Shown here in pieces: positions 44,489-53,471 of a stretch of DNA of 64,000 bases (position 1 is the first letter of the stretch; every line of letters begins with the position of its first letter). Made by a program: the position numbers and the translations under genes. This DNA is from Bradyrhizobium sp. STM 3843 (GTDB taxonomy: Bacteria > Pseudomonadota > Alphaproteobacteria > Rhizobiales > Xanthobacteraceae), in NCBI RefSeq assembly GCF_000239815.1, contig NZ_CAFK01000085.1:34674-98673 (forward strand). Direction: 5' to 3'. The notes below the pieces were generated by a model. The model had not been told where the DNA came from. It saw only the letters and a program-made list of their open reading frames with translations, and made no database searches.

Positions 44489-45106
44489 TTACGGCTGATG
44501 CCGCCGCGTGATGGCGACTTGGGCTGCCTGGGTATAGAGGCCAGACACCAATTCGAGATGGCTGCCTGCTGCTTCCGATTTTTCCGCCCAGCCGTCCAGG
44601 GACTCAAGCATTGGCGGCAACGTCGCGGCGCGAAGGCTCGCATAGGCCTCGGTAACCTCGCGCCCATGCATGGTCGCACGGTAGCGCGTCTCCTTGCGCG
44701 ACGACGAGCCTTCGGTCTCGATCAGAGCGGCCTTCACCAGCTTTCGCGTGGCGTATTGTAGGTTCGGAACATCGACGCGATTAAGCAGTTGGCCGATTTC
44801 GGAAAGCCGCTTCGGCTCGTCGCCCATGCGGATGACGTTGAGCACGGCGACGTCGTCGCCGGTCAGCGGCACGTCGCAGACGGCCGCGAGGCACGCGGCC
44901 TTCCAGCGGTAGTAGGCCTGCGCCAGGCGCTCCAGCCTGAACTCGAATTCGGAAAGTCGCCGCTCGGTCTCGGTGCGCGCCAAGTGCCAGGAGCCCAGTC
45001 GCTCGCCGGTAGCCGGCTGTTGCTTCGGCTTTGCCGTTTCGCCGGTTCTCTTCGTCGCAGGCTTCGTCTTCCTCAAAATCATCTCCTGGTTACCGCCCTC
45101 GCTCAC
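44489..45106 (-). CDS. MarR-like winged-helix transcriptional regulator
   Basis: A 205-residue regulator. A basic, Lys/Thr/Pro-rich N-tail of about 30 residues is followed by a winged-helix domain: TGDDVAVLNVIRMGDEPKRL, then LSEIGQLLNRVDVPNLQYATRKLVKAALI (recognition region, about 100-128) and a wing with SSSRKETRYRAT. I give the GTG at 45106; an ATG at 45082 touches AGGAG with no spacing, so the true start is uncertain. It diverges from the dienelactone hydrolase fusion gene, with an AT-rich inverted repeat between them, and probably controls that gene. Confidence 0.82.
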   Translation of the reverse strand: MSEGGNQEMILRKTKPATKRTGETAKPKQQPATGERLGSWHLARTETERRLSEFEFRLERLAQAYYRWKAACLAAVCDVPLTGDDVAVLNVIRMGDEPKRLSEIGQLLNRVDVPNLQYATRKLVKAALIETEGSSSRKETRYRATMHGREVTEAYASLRAATLPPMLESLDGWAEKSEAAGSHLELVSGLYTQAAQVAITRRHQP

Positions 45107-45150
45107 TAGCTGGGCAGGGCGTGCCCAATCAATGCTATTTACAAGTTCGA

Positions 45151-45177
45151 TTCTTACATTAAAAATACAATTAAGAA
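45151..45177. promoter_or_regulatory. AT-rich inverted repeat in a divergent promoter region
   Basis: TTCTTA and TAAGAA, with inner ATT and AAT also mirrored, in a very AT-rich stretch within GC-rich DNA. It lies 45 bp from the MarR-like start and about 100 bp from the hydrolase start, and is a likely binding site for the regulator. Confidence 0.5.
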
Positions 45178-45280
45178 AGCATGATGAAAAGACAAGGTCC
45201 TGGCCTCATGCGGGACGCGTCGCAGACGCGCGCAGGGACGGAAGCAGCTCAAGGGCTCAACGACGAGGGGGGAATCGCGC

Positions 45281-46513
45281 ATGGCGGGACAGTGGATCGA
45301 TATCGCCGCGAAGGATGGCGGCAGCTTCAGAGGCTATCTCGCCGTTCCCGCCTCGGGCTCTGGTCCCGGCATCCTGCTGTTGCAGGAGATCTTCGGCGTC
45401 AACAAATCGATGCGCGATGTCGCCGACTACTATGCTGAAGAAGGCTATGTCGTGCTGGCGCCCGACCTGTTCTGGCGCCTGGAGCCCGGGGTCGAGCTCG
45501 GCTACACCGAGGCCGATTTCGGCAAGGCGATGGGCTATTATCAGCGCTTCGACGCCAATCAGTCGATCAAGGATGCCGCCGACGCATTAGAAGTCCTGCG
45601 GGCCCGGCCCGAATGCAAGGGCAAGGTCGGTGCACTCGGCTTCTGTCTCGGCGGCAAGCTCGCTTATCTCGTTGCAGCCCGCACCGACGTCGATTGCGCC
45701 GTCAGCTATTACGGCGTCGGCATCGAGGCCGATCTGGCGGAAGCCGGCAACGCGAAGTGCCCGATGGTCTTCCACTTCGCCGAGCTCGACCGCTTCGCGC
45801 CCGCCGAAGCACGCGAGCAGATCAAGGCAGCGTTCAAGGGGCGCTCCGACGTCGAATTCTATCTCTACCCCGGCTGCGATCACGCGTTTGCCGCGCCTGA
45901 GCGCGCGAGCTTCAACAAGCCCGCGACTTTGATGGCGCATTCGCGCTCGATCGCGCTGTTCCGGAAGGTGCTGGGTCCGCACTACGACCTTTCGACGCTG
46001 TGGGACCGGCATACCGAGCTGGAATTCGCCACGCGCTCGGCGGAAGAGACCATGACCACCATGGTCGCAGAGCCTTACGTCAATCACATCCCGACCATGA
46101 CCGGTGGCGTCGGCTATCGCGACCTGCTGCGCTTCTATAAGCACCATTTCATCCCCAAGACGCCCCAAGACACCAAGCTCGTGCCGATCTCGCGCACCAT
46201 CGGCGCCGATCGTATCGTGGACGAGATGCTGTTCTGCTTCACCCACGACATCGAGATCGACTGGATGCTGCCCGGCGTTCCGCCAACCGGAAAATATGTC
46301 GAGATACCGCTGGTGGCGATCGTGCGCTTCCGTGGCGACAAGCTCTACAACGAGCACATCTACTGGGATCAGGCCTCGGTGCTGGCGCAGATCGGGCTGC
46401 TCGATCCCGCGAAGCTCCCGATCGCGGGCATCGAGACGGCGAAGAAGCTGGTCGATGAAGCGCTGCCGTCGAACACCTTGATGGCGCGCTGGTCCGAGAG
46501 CACCGGCAAATAA
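45281..46513 (+). CDS. Dienelactone hydrolase fused to an NTF2/SnoaL-like domain
   Basis: A 410-residue two-domain protein. Residues 1-235 are a dienelactone hydrolase: GALGFCLGGKLAYL with the nucleophile Cys122, an Asp near 170 (AELDRF) and His201 (GCDHAFAAP) form the triad for carboxymethylenebutenolide-type hydrolysis. Residues about 245-395 form a second domain resembling SnoaL/NTF2-like ester-cyclase folds (VAEPYVNHIPTMTGG, RTIGADRIVDEMLFCFTHD, PLVAIVRFRGDKLYNEHIYWDQASVLAQIGLL, by position about 265-375). No catechol-pathway genes are adjacent, so the lactone need not come from aromatics. GAGGGGGGAA precedes the start. A hairpin follows the stop. Confidence 0.88.
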   Translation: MAGQWIDIAAKDGGSFRGYLAVPASGSGPGILLLQEIFGVNKSMRDVADYYAEEGYVVLAPDLFWRLEPGVELGYTEADFGKAMGYYQRFDANQSIKDAADALEVLRARPECKGKVGALGFCLGGKLAYLVAARTDVDCAVSYYGVGIEADLAEAGNAKCPMVFHFAELDRFAPAEAREQIKAAFKGRSDVEFYLYPGCDHAFAAPERASFNKPATLMAHSRSIALFRKVLGPHYDLSTLWDRHTELEFATRSAEETMTTMVAEPYVNHIPTMTGGVGYRDLLRFYKHHFIPKTPQDTKLVPISRTIGADRIVDEMLFCFTHDIEIDWMLPGVPPTGKYVEIPLVAIVRFRGDKLYNEHIYWDQASVLAQIGLLDPAKLPIAGIETAKKLVDEALPSNTLMARWSESTGK

Positions 46514-46525
46514 TCAGAACCGACT

Positions 46526-46549
46526 GACGGCGCCGCACCCGGCGCCGTC
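46526..46549 (+). terminator. Terminator-like hairpin
   Basis: GACGGCGCCG-CACC-CGGCGCCGTC, a perfect 10-bp stem starting 13 bp after the hydrolase fusion stop, followed by TTCGT only. Strong stem, weak T-tract. Confidence 0.65.
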
Positions 46550-46611
46550 TTCGTACACGCTCGCCGAAACCTGATTCATCGTACCTGGCTCATATCGTAG
46601 GGGTAACACGC

Positions 46612-48156
46612 ATGTCTTCCCTGTCGCGCCGTTCGATCCTGCAGCTCGCCGGCGGTGCCGCCGCCCTGCCCTTCGCCTCAGCTCTTCCCGGCACCGGTGC
46701 CGCGCATGCCGCGGCATCGGGCACGTTGACCATCGCCTACAACGTCAATCTGCCGTCATTCGATCCGACAATTGGCGTCTCCGCGGTCAACCCGACCATC
46801 CAGTCGATCTACCAGTCAGTATTCGATCCCTATATCGGCCAGGCCGCGGATCTCTCGTTCAAGCCGGGCCTGCTGACCAAGTGGGGCTGGAACGAGGACC
46901 GCAGCAAGATCATCCTCGAATTGCGCAAGGATGCGACCTGGCATGACGGCTCGCCGGTGACGCCGGAGGACGTCGTGTGGTCGCTCACCCGCGCGGCCGA
47001 TCTGAAAGGCGGCAACCCGATCCAATTCGTCTGGTCCAAGGTCGGCAACTACAAGATCGACGGCAACACCATCACCGGCGACGTGCTCGAATTCGAGCCG
47101 ACACTGTTCAAATGGATGGCGTTTCTCACCGGCTATATCCTGCCGAAGGCTTATTACGAGAAGGTCGGCGCGGAAGGCTTCGAGAAGGCGCCGATCGGAT
47201 CTGGCCCCTACAAGGTTGATGCCTTCGAGCGCAACGCCTTCCTGCGGCTGAAGGCGCATCCCGGCTACTGGGGCGGCAAGCCGGCGTTCGAGACCGTGGT
47301 GTTCAAGTTCATCACCGATCCGACGAGTCGCGTCGCCGAGATGGAGTCCGGTGGCTCCGACCTGACCTTCGAGATTCCTTACGAGGAGTTCGACCGTCTG
47401 AAAGCCAAGCCGGGGTTGGCGGGACAGACCAAGCCGGTGTCCGACATCGCAATGATCTTCATCACCGACATCGACCCGATGCTCGACCGCAACGTGCGGC
47501 TCGCCGCCCACCATGCGATCGACAAGAAGGCGATCGTCGACCGCCTTCTCAAGGGTTACGGCGTGCCGATCTCGACACTGGAAGCGCCCGGCTATGCAGC
47601 CTTCGATCCCTCGATCAAGGTATCCTACGATCCCGAGCTTGCGAAAAGCCTGCTCGCCAAGAGCGGTTATTCGCCGGAGAAGCCGGTGAAGTTCACGATC
47701 CAGACCACGCGCGGCTTCAAGCCGAAGGACTACGAGATGATCCAGGCGATCGTCGGCATGTGGCGCAAGGTCGGCATCGACGCCAATATCGAGATATACG
47801 AGATCGCCAAGCACTTCGAATTGCGCGCGCGCCACGCGCTGGCGCCCGCCGCCTTCTACAACTGGGGCAATGCGATCGGCGATCCCTCGACCTCGACCGG
47901 CTTTGCGATGTTCGGTCCGTCGCCGCATTGTGCCTGGAAAGGCAAGGACCTCGTCGAGCGCATCGGGCCGCTGTGGGGCGAGAAGGATGAGGCCAAGCGC
48001 ATCGCCGGTTACAAGGCAGTCGACAAATACATCACCGAGGAAGGCGAGGTGATCCCGCTGTTCCAGTATGTACAGCCGATCATTCACAAGAAGGGCCTGA
48101 AGGTCGTGTCGCAGTCCAACGGCATGATCCTTCCGCAACTCATCACGCCGGCCTGA
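46612..48156 (+). CDS. ABC transporter binding protein, family 5 (Dpp/Opp type)
   Basis: A 514-residue solute-binding protein. LSRRSILQLAGGAAALPFAS (residues 4-23) is a twin-arginine signal. The mature part has family 5 features: LTIAYNVNLPSFDPTIGVS, GLLTKWGWNEDRSKIILELRKDATWHDGSPVTPEDVVWSL and the central NVRLAAHHAIDKKAIVDRLL (by position about 40-58, 84-123, 298-317). Family members bind peptides, opines, nickel-chelates or sugars; no clear specificity clue is seen. It starts a five-gene operon with two permeases and two ATPases. Confidence 0.93.
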   Translation: MSSLSRRSILQLAGGAAALPFASALPGTGAAHAAASGTLTIAYNVNLPSFDPTIGVSAVNPTIQSIYQSVFDPYIGQAADLSFKPGLLTKWGWNEDRSKIILELRKDATWHDGSPVTPEDVVWSLTRAADLKGGNPIQFVWSKVGNYKIDGNTITGDVLEFEPTLFKWMAFLTGYILPKAYYEKVGAEGFEKAPIGSGPYKVDAFERNAFLRLKAHPGYWGGKPAFETVVFKFITDPTSRVAEMESGGSDLTFEIPYEEFDRLKAKPGLAGQTKPVSDIAMIFITDIDPMLDRNVRLAAHHAIDKKAIVDRLLKGYGVPISTLEAPGYAAFDPSIKVSYDPELAKSLLAKSGYSPEKPVKFTIQTTRGFKPKDYEMIQAIVGMWRKVGIDANIEIYEIAKHFELRARHALAPAAFYNWGNAIGDPSTSTGFAMFGPSPHCAWKGKDLVERIGPLWGEKDEAKRIAGYKAVDKYITEEGEVIPLFQYVQPIIHKKGLKVVSQSNGMILPQLITPA

Positions 48157-48184
48157 GCGGCGAAACCAAGGGGGCGATCGAGCG

Positions 48185-49192
48185 ATGCGATGGGGCGAGA
48201 TCATCCGGCGACTCGTCCTCGTGCCGCCCACGCTGTTTGGCGTGGCGGTGATCGTCTTCGTGCTGTTGCGCGTGGTGCCGGGCGATCCCATCGCCATGAT
48301 GATTCCGCCCGGTGCGTCCGAAGCCGACATCGCGCGGCTGCGTGCGCTCTACGGCCTCGATCAGCCGATCCTGCAACAGTTTTCGACTTGGCTGGGACAG
48401 GTCGCCAGCGGCGACTTTGGCAAGTCCATCAGCGTGCATCAAGGCGTTCTCGAGCTCTTGCTGGAGCGCCTGCCGGCCACCATCGAGCTCGCGCTGCTGG
48501 CAACCCTCATCGCCGTCGTGTTGGGTGTTCTCACTGCGCTTGCCGGGATCCTGTTGCGCGGCCGGCGCGCAGAATGGGCGGTGGATGGCGGCATCGGTGT
48601 GCTGCTTGCGATTCCCGATTTCCTCTGGGCCTTGATCCTGCTGCTCGTCTTCGGCGTGCTGCTGCCGTGGCTGCCGATCTCCGGCCGCGTCGATCCGCAG
48701 ATCGACGTCCATCTCCACAGCAATTTCTACCTGCTCGAAAGCCTCCTCACCGGCCGCTTCGCGATCGCCTTCGCCCTGCTGCATCATATGATCCTGCCGG
48801 CGCTCGCGCTGGCGCTGCCGTTCGCAGCGCTGGTGGCGCGTATTTTGAAAGCGTCGCTGACCGAGGCCGAGGACCAGGATTACGCCCAGATCGCGCGGGC
48901 CCGCGGCTATTCGCGGCCCGACATCCTGCTGCATGAGGTGCTCCCGAACGCGCTGATCCCGACCGTCGCGCTCGGCGGGGTCCAGGTCACGCTGCTGCTC
49001 GGCGGCACCGTCCTGGTCGAGCGCATCTTCTCCTACGAGGGCATCGGCAACATGGCGATCGACGCGGTGATCAACCGCGACTTCCCGCTGATCCAAGGCC
49101 TCGTGCTGACCTTCGCGGTGCTGTTCATCGCGCTCAACCTCGCCATCGATCTCATTGTCACCGTGCTCGATCCGAGGCTGCGCCATGGCTGA
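48185..49192 (+). CDS. ABC transporter permease (DppB-like)
   Basis: A 335-residue permease with the DppB layout: MRWGEIIRRLVLVPPTLFGVAVIVF as TM1, the RVVPGDP motif, LYGLDQPILQQFSTWLGQVASGDFGKS (about 55-81), then five further membrane segments with an EAA loop, ARARGYSRPDILLHEVLPNA. It lies 28 bp after the binding protein and overlaps the next permease by 8 bp. Confidence 0.93.
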   Translation: MRWGEIIRRLVLVPPTLFGVAVIVFVLLRVVPGDPIAMMIPPGASEADIARLRALYGLDQPILQQFSTWLGQVASGDFGKSISVHQGVLELLLERLPATIELALLATLIAVVLGVLTALAGILLRGRRAEWAVDGGIGVLLAIPDFLWALILLLVFGVLLPWLPISGRVDPQIDVHLHSNFYLLESLLTGRFAIAFALLHHMILPALALALPFAALVARILKASLTEAEDQDYAQIARARGYSRPDILLHEVLPNALIPTVALGGVQVTLLLGGTVLVERIFSYEGIGNMAIDAVINRDFPLIQGLVLTFAVLFIALNLAIDLIVTVLDPRLRHG

Positions 49193-50072
49193 CCTCGCGC
49201 TGTCCTCTCCCGTTGTACGCCAATCGCGCCTCCTCGCCGCGTTGCAGCGCGGCGGCGCCCGGCTGTGGGTCGGCGCGGCTGTTGTTGCGCTGCTGGTGCT
49301 GGTCGCGGTGCTGGCGCCCGTCCTCGCGCCGCACGATGCTCTCGAGCAGGACCTGATGTCCGCGCAATTGCCGCCGTCCTGGATCGTCGGCGGCGATCAC
49401 GCCTATCTCCTCGGCACCGACAGCCTGGGCCGTTGCGTGCTGTCGCGGCTGATCTATTCGGCGCGTACTGCGGTGATGGTGGCGCTGGTCGCGGCGACGC
49501 TGGCGGCGCTGATCGGCGTAGCGCTCGGACTGTTCGCCGGCAGCTTTGGCGGCTGGGTCGATCAGGCGATCTCACGCCTGATCGATGTCTGGATGGCGTT
49601 TCCGCCGGTACTGCTCTCGATCGTGCTGGCGGCCGTCATCGGCGCCGGCTTGACCTCCGTGATCGCCGCAATCGTCGTGGTCGACTGGACCCGGTTCGCG
49701 CGCGTCGTGCGCGCCGAGACCATGGTGCAGTTGACGCGCGACTATGCTGCGGCGGCCCGCGTCATCGGCTTGAGCCGCGCGAAACTGCTGCGGCTGGAAA
49801 TCCTCCCCAATCTCGTTCCGCTCCTGGCCACGCTGCTCGCCGTCGAGATGGGCATCGCCATCCTCGTCGAGGTGATCCTGTCCTTCGTCGGGATCTCGGT
49901 CTCCGGCGACACGCCGACCTGGGGCAGCATGATCGCCGAGGGCCGCCAGATCGTCTATCAGGCGCCGTGGATCATGGCGCTGCCGATCGGCTGCATCATC
50001 ACAAGCGTGATCGGCTTCAACCTGCTCGGCGACGGTCTCCGCCTCGCTCTCGACCCGGTGCAGCGCTCATGA
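49185..50072 (+). CDS. ABC transporter permease (DppC-like)
   Basis: A 295-residue permease. TM1 ([21 protein letters not shown], about 31-51), then HAYLLGTDSLGRCVLSRLIYSARTA, the classical DppC signature, and the EAA loop AAAARVIGLSRAKLLRLEILPN. The C-terminal GFNLLGDGLRLALDP is also diagnostic. ATG 49185 lies inside the end of the DppB-like gene, and the stop overlaps the ATPase start (ATGA). Confidence 0.93.
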   Translation: MADLALSSPVVRQSRLLAALQRGGARLWVGAAVVALLVLVAVLAPVLAPHDALEQDLMSAQLPPSWIVGGDHAYLLGTDSLGRCVLSRLIYSARTAVMVALVAATLAALIGVALGLFAGSFGGWVDQAISRLIDVWMAFPPVLLSIVLAAVIGAGLTSVIAAIVVVDWTRFARVVRAETMVQLTRDYAAAARVIGLSRAKLLRLEILPNLVPLLATLLAVEMGIAILVEVILSFVGISVSGDTPTWGSMIAEGRQIVYQAPWIMALPIGCIITSVIGFNLLGDGLRLALDPVQRS

Positions 50073-50944
50073 CCGCAACGCTCGAAATCGACGGGCTGAA
50101 GGTCGCAATCGGCGCGGCCAACGTGCTGCGTGGCGTGAGCCTCGCATTGCAACCGCGCGAGGTCCGTGGCCTGGTCGGTGAATCCGGGGCCGGCAAATCG
50201 ATGCTGGGTCGCGCCGTGCTCGGCCTGCTGCCGGCGAACGCGACGATCATCTCGGGCAGCATCACCTTCGAGGGGCGAAATCTCCTGGCGATGCACGAGA
50301 CGGAGCGGCGAAAGCTTCTCGGCCGCCGCATCGCGTTGATCCCGCAGGACCCAATGACCTCGCTCAATCCGGTCAAGCGCGTGGGTGTGCAGATCGGCAA
50401 CTTGCTGCGCCATCATCTCGGCGTCTCGAAGCGGGTGGCGCTTGCGCGTGCGAGCGAGCTTCTCGCCGAGGTCGCGATCCGCGAGCCTGCGCGGGTGCTC
50501 TCGCTCTATCCCCATGAGATTTCCGGCGGCATGCGCCAGCGCGTACTGATTGCGATGGCCTTTGCCTGCGATCCCGCGCTCGTGATCGCCGACGAGCCGA
50601 CCACGGCGCTCGATGTCACCGTGCAGCGTCAGGTGCTGCAGCTCGTCGAGCGATTGCGACAGCGCCACGGCAGCGCGGTGCTGTTCGTCACCCACGACCT
50701 CGGCGTAGTGGCAAAGATCTGCGGCAGCATGACCGTGCTCCATGGCGGCCGCGTGCTCGAGGACGGCGAGACGGCGGACGTGCTGGCCCGACCGCGCCAC
50801 GCCTATACGCGCGCGCTGCTCGCGGCGACCCCGCGCGCGGACCGGCCGGCCGAGGCGCTGCGTCCGGTCCCTCCGGCGCTGATCGAGCAATTGTGGTCGG
50901 AGGCGCGCCGTCTTGACCGTCTGACGATTGCGGGGCCGACATGA
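50069..50944 (+). CDS. ABC transporter ATP-binding protein (DppD-like)
   Basis: A 291-residue ATPase. [12 protein letters not shown] is the P-loop (about 39-46), [13 protein letters not shown] the Q-loop region typical of Dpp/Opp ATPases, [14 protein letters not shown] the signature, [15 protein letters not shown]alker B, and VTHDLGVVA the H-loop. The C-terminal tail lacks the Cys-rich iron-sulfur motif seen in many DppD/OppD proteins. It overlaps both neighbours by 4 bp. Confidence 0.93.
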   Translation: MTATLEIDGLKVAIGAANVLRGVSLALQPREVRGLVGESGAGKSMLGRAVLGLLPANATIISGSITFEGRNLLAMHETERRKLLGRRIALIPQDPMTSLNPVKRVGVQIGNLLRHHLGVSKRVALARASELLAEVAIREPARVLSLYPHEISGGMRQRVLIAMAFACDPALVIADEPTTALDVTVQRQVLQLVERLRQRHGSAVLFVTHDLGVVAKICGSMTVLHGGRVLEDGETADVLARPRHAYTRALLAATPRADRPAEALRPVPPALIEQLWSEARRLDRLTIAGPT

Positions 50945-51795
50945 ACGACATCTTGCTCCGCACCGGAAATCTCAGCTTTGGGTATCCGGAGCGCACCGGC
51001 CTGTTTCGCAAGCCGCGTCTGCGCGAAGTGATCAGAGGCGTCGATCTTGCCGTGCCGCGCGGCTCGGTGCTCGGCCTGGTCGGCGAATCCGGCTCGGGCA
51101 AGACCACGCTCGGCCGCCTGCTGGTGCGCCTCCTGAAGCCGACGTCCGGCGGCATCCAGTTCGACGGTGTCGAGATCGGCGGGCCCGACGAGGCGGAGCT
51201 CAGCCGGCTCCGCGCGCGCATCCAGATGATCTTCCAGGATCCGCAATCCTCGCTCAATCCGCGGCTGCGGCTCGGCATCACCTTGACACGCCCCCTCGGC
51301 GTGCACGGCCGGCTGAGGGGACGACAGGATCAGCGGGAGCGCGCGGCGGCGCTGCTCGATCTGGTCGGTTTGCCGGCCGAATTTGCCGATCGCTATCCGC
51401 ATGAATTGTCGGGCGGCCAGCGCCAGCGCGCCGGCATTGCTCGCGCGCTCGCGCTCGAGCCGGATTTCATCGTTGCCGACGAGATCGTCTCTGGACTGGA
51501 TGTCTCGACCCAGGCGCACATCCTGCTGTTGTTAAAGGAGCTGCGTGCGCGGCTGAGCCTCACCATGGTGTTCATCAGTCATGATCTCTCGGTGGTGCGC
51601 GTGCTCTGCGACGACGTCGCGATCCTGCACCATGGCGAGGTCGTCGAATATGGGCCCGTCGCAAAGGTGTTCGGCGCGCCGCAGCACGCCTATACGCGGC
51701 AATTGCTCGCCGCGATCCCGTTGCCCGATGTCGAGCCGGGTTGGCTCGGTCCTCCGCCGGTTGTCGCTGCCCAGCCGCAAGGATCAGCCGCATGA
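50941..51795 (+). CDS. ABC transporter ATP-binding protein (DppF-like)
   Basis: A 284-residue second ATPase. GESGSGKTTLGRL P-loop, MIFQDPQSSLNPRLRLG Q-loop region, LSGGQRQRAGIARALAL signature, VADEIVSGLDVSTQ (Glu then Ile where many have ADEPVS), and ISHDLSVVRVLCD. The C-terminal HAYTRQLLAAIPLPD is typical of DppF. It pairs with the DppD-like ATPase. A 12-codon frame (51792-51830) begins at its stop. Confidence 0.93.
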   Translation: MNDILLRTGNLSFGYPERTGLFRKPRLREVIRGVDLAVPRGSVLGLVGESGSGKTTLGRLLVRLLKPTSGGIQFDGVEIGGPDEAELSRLRARIQMIFQDPQSSLNPRLRLGITLTRPLGVHGRLRGRQDQRERAAALLDLVGLPAEFADRYPHELSGGQRQRAGIARALALEPDFIVADEIVSGLDVSTQAHILLLLKELRARLSLTMVFISHDLSVVRVLCDDVAILHHGEVVEYGPVAKVFGAPQHAYTRQLLAAIPLPDVEPGWLGPPPVVAAQPQGSAA

Positions 51796-51830
51796 CCGAG
51801 ACCATCAAGGGTCCGTCATCGCCAGGCTGA
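51792..51830 (+). CDS. 12-codon frame coupled to the end of the Dpp-like operon
   Basis: ATG at 51792 overlaps the DppF-like stop by ATGA, as do the previous genes of this operon, then reads MTETIKGPSSPG and stops. Either it is the start of a sixth operon gene whose remainder was lost, or a chance coupling. No family can be assigned to so short a frame. Confidence 0.3.
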   Translation: MTETIKGPSSPG

Positions 51831-51877
51831 GCCCTACGTCGGATGTCGAGTTTGTTGCGAAGCAGAAGGATGCGATC

Positions 51878-52480
51878 ATGAACAGGTTGAAAGTGCTGCT
51901 AGCCTCCACCGTGCTGTCGCTCGGTCCGTCGGTCTTGCCGGCTGCCGCCGATTCCATTCCAGGTTTGCGCGGCCACGACCATACCGGCATCACCGTGCCC
52001 GACGTGAAGGCGGCAACCGCCTTCTTTACCGACGTGCTCGGCTGCTCACATGCCATGTCATTTGGGCCGTTCTCGGATGACAAGGGCACGTTCATGCAGG
52101 ATGTTGTCAACGTCAACCCACGCGCCGTGATCGATGAGATCAGCATGATTCGCTGCGGCTATGGCTCGAATATCGAGCTGTTCCAGTACCGGTCGCCCGA
52201 TCAAGCCAAGACGCTGCCGAAGAACAGCGACATCGGCGGCCATCACATCGCACTCTATGTCGATGACATCGCCAAGGCGGCGGATTATCTGCGATCGAAG
52301 AACGTCACGACCATGCAAGGTCCGATCCCCGTCAACGAAGGGCCGGCGGCCGGCCAATCCATTCTCTATTTCCTGACGCCGTGGGGGATGCAAATGGAGC
52401 TGATCAGCTATCCCAGGGGCATGGCCTATGAGAAGAGCGCCAAGACTGTGCTGTGGTCGACGACCGATCCGATGAAATGA
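51878..52480 (+). CDS. Secreted VOC (glyoxalase/bleomycin resistance-fold) protein
   Basis: A 200-residue protein. MNRLKVLLASTVLSLGPSVL to AAADS (residues 1-26) is a signal peptide. The mature part has paired beta-alpha-beta-beta-beta modules: GHDHTGITVPDVKAATAFFT (His34 or His36 as metal ligand) and GGHHIALYVDDIAKAADYL, with MQMELISYP supplying the usual final Glu. VOC proteins are usually cytosolic, so export is unusual. AGAAGGA precedes the start. It follows the Dpp-like operon by 82 bp with its own ribosome site. Confidence 0.83.
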   Translation: MNRLKVLLASTVLSLGPSVLPAAADSIPGLRGHDHTGITVPDVKAATAFFTDVLGCSHAMSFGPFSDDKGTFMQDVVNVNPRAVIDEISMIRCGYGSNIELFQYRSPDQAKTLPKNSDIGGHHIALYVDDIAKAADYLRSKNVTTMQGPIPVNEGPAAGQSILYFLTPWGMQMELISYPRGMAYEKSAKTVLWSTTDPMK

Positions 52481-52904
52481 GCGCTCGCACAGACTAAGCC
52501 AATCGTACGGGCACCGCAATCAACAGCGCTCTCGACCGCGACTGCGACGGCGCAGACGCAAACTTTCGTCTATTCACCTGCAAGCCACTGGCCTTGTGAC
52601 TCTGACGTTTGATTCCGTCATTCCGGGACGCCGCATCAGCGGCGAGCCCGGACTCTCGATATTGGGGGGCGGGATTCCGGGTTCGCCCTTCGCGCCCCGG
52701 AATGACCCCGAGAGAACCATTCGTCGGCATTGGAACAATAGCTCGATCCTGCGCATCGCCCCGGAATGACTGTTGAGGCGCCCGCACCTCGCCTTTGAAC
52801 TTCCCCGACCGCTCGCGTCACTACTGGTCATAACCGCGGTGGGAGCCGAGGCTCCCACCAGTGCTCAGCTTTGGACAGGCCACGCCAGCAACGGGAGAAT
52901 TGCC
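52481..52904. repeat. Intergenic stretch with dispersed palindromes
   Basis: GTCATTCCGGG (52617-52627) is mirrored by CCCGGAATGAC at 52696-52706 and again at 52760-52770, with inner dyads between. Nothing else is seen except an AT-poor region before the OmpA-like gene. A frame open across 52773-52904 adds an N-terminal stretch to that gene but lacks a ribosome site. Confidence 0.65.
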
Positions 52905-53471
52905 ATGGGACGCGCGCCGCAGCCACTGCCGCAATACACGCCGCCGGGCCCGGTGGAACAGATGCCGAATATGGCGGCGCCGCAATTTCAGTGCTTGGCG
53001 CTTGCCAAGGTCCACAGCGCCGACGTCTTTCCCTACCAAGCCAATGAAGTCGCGACGTCCCGCACCGAGGTCGGCCATCTCGGTGCGGACGTCAGTCTGG
53101 TCCCGCCGGTCGGCACCTGCCAATATCTCGTCATCTGGGATTTCGGCGTCGACTGGCGGCATCTCAAGAACATCGCCAAGCGCGATCCGCTGCTGGCAGC
53201 GCAGCTCATCCGATTCGAGACCGACAAGTCGTTGCAATTCCAGATCGTCGGATACAGCGACAGCACCGGCGGCGAACGGAACAACATCTTCCTGCGCACG
53301 GGCCGGGCCAGGAACGTCTTTCACCTGTTCGGCCCAAGCGCCCGCTCGCGCGTCTTCTCGGTCAAGCCCGCTTCACCCCACGAGTATCTGAAAGACAACA
53401 CGACCGCGATGAACAGGGCCGCCAATCGCGCCGTGGTCGTCGAAATCTTCGCCGGCAGCGGGACGATCTAG
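52905..53471 (+). CDS. OmpA-like domain protein without a signal peptide
   Basis: A 188-residue protein. The C-terminal two-thirds has a degenerate OmpA/MotB-like pattern: FETDKSLQFQIVGYSDSTGGERNNIFLRTGRARNV and, at the end, NRAANRAVVVEIF, which match the family TDSxG and NRRVEI landmarks (by position about 105-185). The first 30 residues are Pro/Gln-rich (MGRAPQPLPQYTPPGPVEQM) with no signal sequence. ATG 52905 follows GGGAG. OmpA-like domains normally bind peptidoglycan in the periplasm, so lack of a signal suggests non-classical export or another role. No secretion-system genes are visible nearby. Function unknown. Confidence 0.6.
   Translation: MGRAPQPLPQYTPPGPVEQMPNMAAPQFQCLALAKVHSADVFPYQANEVATSRTEVGHLGADVSLVPPVGTCQYLVIWDFGVDWRHLKNIAKRDPLLAAQLIRFETDKSLQFQIVGYSDSTGGERNNIFLRTGRARNVFHLFGPSARSRVFSVKPASPHEYLKDNTTAMNRAANRAVVVEIFAGSGTI

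Noticed and set aside
44239..44679. Minus-strand frame ending in RHCERSEAI
   Set aside because: The tail is read-through of a dispersed repeat, and most of the frame overlaps the MarR-like gene region or has no start and no family match.
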